From the NCBI GenBank assembly GCA_964036315.1, contig OZ038487.1, positions 55,015,909 through 55,079,908 of the forward strand: a stretch of DNA of 64,000 bases, written 5' to 3'. The translations under genes were made by a program, and so were the position numbers. Shown here in pieces: positions 57,573 through 64,000 of this stretch (positions within the stretch are counted from its first letter, which is position 1; every line of letters begins with the position of its first letter). This DNA comes from Acanthosepion esculentum. Its lineage: Eukaryota; Mollusca; Cephalopoda; Sepiida; Sepiidae. Below the pieces are notes generated by a model that was given only the letters and a program-made list of their open reading frames with translations, had not been told where the DNA came from and ran no database searches.

Positions 57573-58744
57573 CATGAAATGAGGACAAATGCTGTAAAAG
57601 TAGCATAAAAGAATGAAACTATAGCTAAACCTTAAATAATACTAAAAAGACATTTTAGTTATGTTTTAAAGAATAATAAACAATATATTATGTTATTTGC
57701 CCTTAAAAAGGTCTTAAGAATGATGACAAACATTTTAAAATTAGTGTCAAAAATATGTGGAAGAATACAATTTTTGTTAAGGCATAACTGAGCTAGTGAT
57801 CTTGAGTAAATGAATGGCAGAACAGGGTTTGGGAGAGATAAAAAAGACAAAATTTATTAAGAGTTACAAAGGACAGGAAATTATGGAGAGCCATGATTGC
57901 CAACGTCCTGAAGAGACACAGATCATAGATGGAGAAGACATTTACTTTCATTCTCCCACATTTTTGTAAAGATTTCCATCAGTTTTTATTAAGAAATAGT
58001 TCAGTACATTAATTTGCTGACAGCAAGATATATCAAATTTCAAACTTAAATTGTTTGTCAATTTAAAATACTATATTTATAAGGAAATATATTCAGTTCA
58101 AATACAGAAAGAGTTATAAAAATGACTTCAAAGATCTGAATTTTATCTTACACCATTTTTCAGTTACCCAGGGACTGTTTTCAGACAGAAATGGAAATTA
58201 GCCCTTGAGGCACAGATGCTCATTTCAATTTCATTCAAATTGTGTGTTTGTGTGTGTGTGTGTGTTCATGTTTATTGTAATTTAATGAGAGGCTGAATAA
58301 AAATATTTGTACCAAATTTTTAAAAAAGGTTTAAAAATAATTAAATTTATTACAAAATAATTTCTGTAAAGTTCAATAAAATCTTATAATACTCTTTTTT
58401 TTCTTGTCTCCACTTTTATGATTTTATTGTAAAACACAGGGGAAAGGTTGCCAAGATTAAGTGGGAGGGAAATGTATCATTCTAATGTCCTACTTCAGGC
58501 TCAGTCAAATTATGTGTACACATTAAATGCACATGCCAGCTACTCATGCACAACACAGATATACACATATACATTACACACCTGCATGCAGACAGCGTGT
58601 GGTGGTCAGAGAATCATTTATTTTATAATATAGTTTAAAACTAAAAATATTGGTGACTGGGAATATAAGCAACATTTAAAAGAAAAAAATACATAATTTT
58701 TTTTTTTTCCTGAATGATTTGATATAAACTCAATGAGAATATTT
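57573..58744. other. Unassigned AT-rich sequence, 1.2 kb
   Basis: A GT microsatellite lies at about 58243-58264. The frame at 58448-58633 has no recognised domain. Confidence 0.45.
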
Positions 58745-59130
58745 TTAGTTACTCTGGTAAGTCTGTAAATTCACAGCATTTATTTTATGTGAAACACATG
58801 ATTTTTCTACATAATCTCCTTCCTTGGCAATGCACTTAATTCAGTGATGAATAACATAATAACTGAAAAGCATTTACTTTATATAACAAACATTTTTCAA
58901 CATAATTTCCTTCCTTGGAAATGCACATCATTCACCGGTGAATAACACAATGATCGAAAAGCATTTATTTTTTACGGCAAATATTTTTCAATATAATCTC
59001 CTTCTTTGGCAATGCACTTAATTCAGTGATGAATATGTAGGTACATCAATAAATTTGTAGCCTAATGATGAAAAAAGCATCTATTTTATATAAAAATTAT
59101 TTAATTTTCAATATAACCTTCTTCCTTAAT
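58745..59130 (-). pseudogene. Tandem copies of a mariner-type transposase C-terminal tail
   Basis: The minus strand contains KCIAKEGDYIEK and two close variants (CIAKEGDYVEKS, MMCISKEGNYVEK). The plus-strand phrase TCCTTCCTTGGCAATGCAC or a variant begins near 58819, 58906 and 58998, with a weaker fourth near 59118. Spacing is about 88, 92 and 120 bp. Only the C-terminal tail is present in each. The repetition looks like local duplication rather than separate insertions. Confidence 0.45.
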
Positions 59131-59932
59131 GATAATAATAATAATAATAAACTTAGTCTAGTGCTTCTCCATTAATTGAATTGAACACTATACAGTGAAA
59201 ATTTCAGATCAAAATTAAGCAATTAACAGCATTGGGCTATGGACATATTGATCCACTTTCATTTATATATTCTCTTATTTCATTATAACACCTTCAAATG
59301 TTCTTGTTAAAACCCACTTCCCAAAATCTGAACAGATTTTGTTTTTAATTGGTTTCTTGGTTGGACTGAAGAATTTTCAGTACTCCCTCAGACTATCACT
59401 TTATTATAATATCTGGGTTGTCATAGATTGTAGATATTCCCAGAGTAACCATGTTCTTATGTTATAAAACTTAATGGGGAAAGTAAGAGTATAAGGATTT
59501 TACAAGTGAAGACTGCTTTCAATAAAATTTATAGGAACTGAAGCAGAACATTGCTGTTTTAACACATCCAGATTCTATTCAATGAAAAGTGATTCAAATG
59601 CTTTAAGTTTTTGCAAGAAAAAAAAAAACTTTTTATAGAATGAGGGATGTGAATTATTATAATAACAGAAATCAATTACTCAAATAAATGTAAATCTGCA
59701 TTTATTCTCAGATTTATTGAAACTTTTGTTATTGATTGTTTTTGGAATCAAGGACCTACTGATCATTGCTTGTATGAAATTAATATAAATAATAATACAA
59801 ATAATTCCAGTCAAGTATTCACTTTTAAAATTAGAAGCTCTTTCTTTTATACATATTTTGTATGTTTAAACAAAAGTACTGAATCTGTGCTGGATTAAAA
59901 AATGAGGATATTTAACACTTTAAGACTATTGC
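59131..59932. other. Unassigned AT-rich sequence
   Basis: An (AAT)n run lies at 59128-59150. No gene recognised. Confidence 0.4.
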
Positions 59933-59933
59933 T

Positions 59934-60127
59934 AAAAAAAGGATTTGTCTACATTTCTGAGATGAGTTATTATGTACATTATTTACATTATTCAGACTAT
60001 TGTCCTCATCTTTGTCACCATATTTATTACAAAAAAAGGATTTGTCTACATTTCTGAGATGAGTTATTATGTACATTATTTACATTATTCGGACTATTGT
60101 CCTCATCTTTGTCACCATATTTATTAC
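59934..60127. repeat. 97-bp tandem duplication of the PLE outer end
   Basis: AAAAAAAGGATTTGTCTACA through TTGTCACCATATTTATTAC occurs twice, starting near 59934 and 60031, differing by one base (TTCAGACT against TTCGGACT). The duplicated unit is the outer end of the left PLE arm, so this is a tandem pLTR end. Confidence 0.93.
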
Positions 60128-60163
60128 AACGTTTCGGCCGTTGTATGCTCCGGCCTTCTTCAG
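60126..60163 (-). other. Hammerhead-like core in the PLE left arm
   Basis: The minus strand reads CTGAAGA, an A, then GGCC, a 12-base loop, GGCC, and GAAAC followed by GTTGTA. This is the order CUGANGA, stem II, GAAA expected of a hammerhead core, with a possible two-pair stem III. There is one extra base after CTGAAGA, and stem I does not pair convincingly. The right arm keeps a worn version near 61382-61420. Confidence 0.35.
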
Positions 60164-60431
60164 GTGGTTGGAATGTCGAACTGAACCCTTTATTTCGCTC
60201 ACTGGGTGCCAGTTATCAGTTATCTCCTGTTAATTTTTCCCTCTTAACCGGGTATTGAACTCACACTCTTTGGGTCCTGTCACTGGATCTAACCAAGACC
60301 TTTATCCACTGTGCCATGTGTCCTTGAGGACATCTGTGTATGAATTGCTGGGTATTATAAACCTAATGTCTTCAGCAACCATTTTTACCAGTGCTCATAT
60401 TGCAATTTTTTCTGTTATCTGTTTTTTCTGC

Positions 60432-61002
60432 TTACAACACCGAGCAAAAGTCATAAGTGGTGACCCAGAGATATTAGATAAAGAATTGGTCAGTATAAGT
60501 AGTACCCTACAACGTAACAACTACCCTGGGTACATGGCAGCAGCCCCTAAAAACTGGGATAGGCGGGTACAAGAAGAGGAGGAGGACAACAACACTCAGA
60601 AAACAGTCTGCCTGCCTTATGTGAAGGGGTTATCAGAGAAAATACAAAGGATCTGCGGTCCATATAACATCAGGACAACCTTCAAAAGCTTGACGACACT
60701 TCGCAGATATCTCTCCCGAGTAAAACCTCCTATAGAAGAGAACATGACTAAAGACTGTGTGTACGCTATCCTGTGCAGCTGCGGAAAGAAATATAAAGGA
60801 GTGACAGGCCGTCCCCTTATGGTGAGGCTTCAAGAACACCAGAAAGCTGTAACACGAAGGGAAGTGGAAAAATCAGGCGTGGAGAGAGAAGGGAGATAAC
60901 CGCCCTCTGTGGGATCAGGTTGAGATCATAAACAAGGAAAACCATTGGAAAATTCGTAAACTTAAGGAATCAGCACATATGCTAGGCCAAAAAATCTCCT
61001 GA
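60432..61002 (+). pseudogene. PLE reverse transcriptase end and GIY-YIG endonuclease (family D)
   Basis: The plus strand reads HRAKVISGDPEILDKELVSI, STLQRNNYPGYM (end of reverse transcriptase), VCLPYVKGLSEKIQRICGPY, TTFKSLTTLRRYLSRVKPPI, then DCVYAILCSCGKKYKGVTGR (GIY-YIG core, here VYA...YKG) and VRLQEHQKAVTRREVEKSG. A frameshift near 60878 leads to DNRPLWDQVEIINKENHWKI, RKLKESAHMLGQKIS and a stop at 61000-61002. The Glu in KESAHM is where the catalytic acid of GIY-YIG nucleases is expected. The longer open frame that starts at 60255 begins in antisense terminal repeat, so its first 60 or so residues are not PLE protein. Apart from the frameshift the fragment is well kept. Confidence 0.85.
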
Positions 61003-61470
61003 GCTGACCAAGCATAAAAATGAATACAATACAGTAATAACCAGTGCCAGAGAAAAGCGATAACAACAAAAGTTGCAATATGAGCTCTGCTAAAAACATG
61101 CAATGATAACAGAAAAAATTGCAATATGAGCACTTGTAAAAATGGTTGCTGAAGACATTAGGTTTATAATACCCAGAAATTCATACACAGATGTTCTCAA
61201 GGACACATTGCACAGTGGATAAAGGCATTGGTTAGATCCAGTGACAGGACCCAAAGAGTGTGAGTTCAATAATATGGAGAACTTTCAGATGGAAAAATTA
61301 ACAGGAGATAACTGATAACTGGCACATGGAACTAGAACAGTCTACCCAGTAAGTGAAATAAAGGGTTCAGTTCAACATTCCTGAAGAAGGCTGGAGTGTA
61401 CAACAGACGAAATGTTGTAATAAATATGGTGACAAAGATGAGGACAATAGTCTGAATAATGTAAAAAAAG

Positions 61471-63778
61471 GTTTTATATATTACAATTTATTTATTGACC
61501 TGGAGACTAATTAAAACCTTCAGAAACAATTTATATTAAGTCTACTTATGATTTCTGTTTGTAGGTTTGTTACCATAATGTAGCAAAAATAGTTAAAATG
61601 CCATAACTTAAAAGATAAAGCAATTTTAAGTTCAATTGTGGGGTCTGCATTTGCACTTGCCCTGATAATAATGATCCAACCTTTGGATATTTATTAGAAA
61701 AGTTAAAAAAAATTTACATCAAAATTTAAAAAGTTAAAAGAAATGATAACTGATGCATAAAATAATGGCACCTTTACTTTGTAAGAAAAAAAAAATTATT
61801 ATTTTTATATAAAAATTATTTTATTTACATAGCAAAGTGTTATGCCAAAAAAGATTAATATTTTAAACTTATTTCCTCTCTTTTCATAAATATTTCCACA
61901 CAATAATGATTGGATTTCTCCAGGTTTGTTTGCATGTTTTTAACAGAAAACAGCACATTCTAGCAAAATTTCCATTAGGCTAATACTCATTAAAATATTC
62001 TTAGTTGAAGAATAAAGTGATTTCCAATTTGGTAATAATAATAATCAGTGCCAGTGCCAAAACTATGATAAGTCCCCGCCAACTCTATTACATCTCAATT
62101 TTCATAAGGTAAAATTCATATAAAATACAAATTTTATGGTAACCTAATTATATACAATAATGGATTATATGCAATATATAGGTGAGCAATTCAACCAGAA
62201 AAATTGAAAATAAATACAACGTATCTAAATACAAATTAGAAACATGTCATAATCAATCATTCCATCTTAAATAAATCAACAATGTTTTAACATCAACTTG
62301 AGATTTTTCTTGTTAAAAAGTTTAATAATTTTTACATATTCAACATTATGGATGAAAAGTAGTGAATTTTATTTAGTGATTTTCTTTTAGACTTAGCATA
62401 AACAAAACAAATTCATGGATTTGGACAAGCCCCCCACCCTCCGCAGAAGTATGTCAAAATCTGCAAATAAATTTAATCCTTTAATACTAGTTGTGCTTAG
62501 TTCAATTTTTAACGTATATAAATGTAAATGTAGGTAGGGTAGAAAAAAGCAAATGTTGATAAGATAGAGAGGGTCACAAAGCACTGACAGGAGTAGTACA
62601 TGCTGGCCCTATTAATAGAAATAATAATGTATGGTCAGTGTTTAGTCTCATCCTATAATCTATAAAATAATGATCCAATTTATCAAGGGAGATAACTCCA
62701 GATATATTATAGAGTAATTATTGAGTAAACAGAAATCACATCACTTGAGGACTACCAACAGCAGTAACAACTAACATGGATAGCACAAGATGTTGACATT
62801 TCACACTACTTCAAGGAAGGAAACACCCACCAATACTGGAAAAAGCGATAAAAGCTACTGGACTTGAAAAACCTATTTTCCTGAAAAATTGTTTCAAGTG
62901 AAAGATTTTGTAAACTTCAACCAATTCAAGTATTGGCTGGTCAGTCAATGAATGCAAAATGTTTCCTTATAGGGAAACGGCTAATACTACCATTACTATA
63001 CATAATTTATTTATTTGCAAATAATTAAGATAAATTTTATATATACCAAGTGATGTGGCATAATGGCCTCTAATGGCAGCATTTAAGCGAGTATAGGTAA
63101 ATGATAAGTCATACTAATTACAATCTACTTATGGGTTTTAGTTCCTTGATCATTCCTGTTTTTGTTTTTTTTTTAAAACTACATATGAATTTTACAACTA
63201 TTTGACTTGTAAAGTGTTCTCTCTTCCTCTAAATAAATACATAATACTGAATTTCACCAGCTCGGCACCAGGATAGATCATTAAGTATTTTACTGCACCA
63301 TTTTGTGCTCCAAGCACTTGGTTATGCCTAAATATTTAACAAACAAATTTATCTTAGGAGGGAATTTCATTAAAGATATTTGGCATTTTGAAAGTCAAGC
63401 ATCACAAGCAGAAGTTCAGCATTTTGAAAGTCCACCGATCAGATAAAATCCTTGTATTTTCAAATGTTCACTCATCCAAATGATGACCACATTAATTGTC
63501 ACTTAACCTATGTGATTGGATGAGGACCAGCTTTTTCCAAATTTGATATGGCTGGCTATAAGCCCGTTACTCTTAACAGATGTAATAACTGATATGCACG
63601 CTGTGAAAAACATTGGTGCGTAATTTCAGCCGAAACCCCAGCAGTAATATTTAACAACAATAATCAGATAAGACATGTTCGGTATTTATCGCAGGCTGTA
63701 CATAATAACTCTATTACTGCAAACAAACATTGTCTTTTCTCCCCTAATAAATATTGGCTCTATTTTTGGTGCTTTCAG
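61471..63778. other. Unassigned AT-rich sequence, 2.3 kb
   Basis: No open frame with a recognisable motif. A short shared repeat with 56866-56925 lies near 62946-63005, and CATTTTGAAAGTC occurs twice near 63382 and 63420. Confidence 0.5.
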
Positions 63779-63831
63779 GAATTACCAAAGAGTGATCTTG
63801 CAGCTTTTACTCTTCCAGATAGCAAATAAAA
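63779..63831 (+). other. Possible 53-bp exon between splice-like signals
   Basis: A pyrimidine-containing stretch ending TTTTTGGTGCTTTCAG precedes the segment, and AAAAGTAAGTTTT follows it, with GT at 63832. One frame is open through it (QRVILQLLLFQIANK). Another reads ELPKSDLAAFTLPDSK and a stop, which could be a protein end. There is no homology support. If real it would be an internal or terminal exon, or part of a UTR, of a host gene on the plus strand. Confidence 0.25.
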
Positions 63832-63833
63832 GT

Positions 63834-64000
63834 AAGTTTTCTTTGATTTAGGAAATTTCCATAAAAAAATGGCACTGAGCTATAAGGTTTGTTATTATTA
63901 TATATTTGAATATTACATTTGATGGACATCAGAAAAACACCTCATCATTCCCTGAACCACCATCCTTTCTCCATCTATGCTCTTGGTCCTAAAGTCATAT
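63834..64000. other. Unassigned sequence
   Basis: No feature recognised. Confidence 0.35.

Larger units (their letters stand above)
59933..61470 (+). mobile_element. Penelope-like element flanked by inverted terminal repeats (family D)
   Basis: The left arm (59941-60430) is an antisense terminal repeat and the right arm (about 61085-61470) is a sense copy. Between them lies a 5'-truncated PLE coding module. Arm matches include CTAATGTCTTCAGCAACCAT (left) with ATGGTTGCTGAAGACATTAG (right), GTCCTTGAGGACATCTGTG with its inverse near 61190, and the outer ends GGACTATTGTCCTCATCTTT and AAAGATGAGGACAATAGTCT. PLEs are known to carry direct or inverted pLTRs. This copy shows the inverted form with its coding part between the arms. 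Confidence 0.85.

Noticed and set aside
60255..60431. N-terminal part of the 214-residue frame as PLE protein
   Set aside because: This DNA is the antisense terminal repeat, matched by the right arm; the frame is open across the junction by chance.

Overview
This window reads as AT-rich, non-coding DNA from an animal nuclear genome, most likely a coleoid cephalopod (octopus or squid). The evidence is 5'-truncated LINEs with 3' tails, a tRNA-headed SINE with target-site duplications, Penelope-like elements (PLEs) carrying GIY-YIG endonuclease remnants, mariner, pogo-like and hAT-like DNA transposons, long satellite DNA, and no bacterial-type operons. The species call rests on remembered similarity of the SINE, LINE and PLE types to cephalopod repeats and is an inference. 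I see no intact host protein gene. The only host-like coding hint is one possible 53-bp exon at the far right.

Layout. 1-7.5 kb: a LINE endonuclease fragment, a PLE GIY-YIG fragment, RTE-like LINE scraps, a 68-bp palindrome, an 88-bp x4 minisatellite, a truncated SINE, and two LINE tails meeting a minus-strand LINE reverse transcriptase. 7.54-23.03 kb: one uninterrupted array of about 230 copies of a 67-bp monomer, with higher-order repeat structure and a three-state tetranucleotide slot in each monomer. It lies between two minus-strand LINE remnants. 23-31.1 kb: RTE-like LINE remnants, two SINEs, two more minus-strand LINEs, a hAT-like element of about 1 kb with an empty-site paralogue nearby, a lone diverged relative of the satellite monomer, and a pogo-like MITE. 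31.7-35.1 kb: a SINE with a 9-bp target-site duplication, a decayed copy of a widespread multicopy gene of unknown function, a minus-strand PLE remnant (reverse transcriptase end plus GIY-YIG), and a second copy of the MITE inside a TA microsatellite. 36-43.7 kb: LINE fragments, a polypurine tract of about 750 bp, TA microsatellites and an inverted repeat. 44.6 kb: an 80-bp MITE whose ends match those of human MADE1/Hsmar1. 45.5-52.1 kb: three pairs of head-to-head PLE terminal repeats with no coding sequence between the arms, plus minisatellites. 53.6-55.2 kb: a mariner of apparent DD37D type, internally deleted and then split by a LINE insertion. 55.5-61.5 kb: a PLE reverse transcriptase scrap, copies of a mariner transposase tail, and a PLE GIY-YIG module flanked by inverted terminal repeats. 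61.5-64 kb: mostly featureless.

The genes do not work together as a pathway. The window records layered insertions. Its most distinctive parts are the 15.5-kb 67-bp satellite with higher-order structure, the repeated inverted-terminal-repeat architecture of the PLEs, and the MADE1-like MITE. All family assignments were made by eye from short motifs; no search was run.
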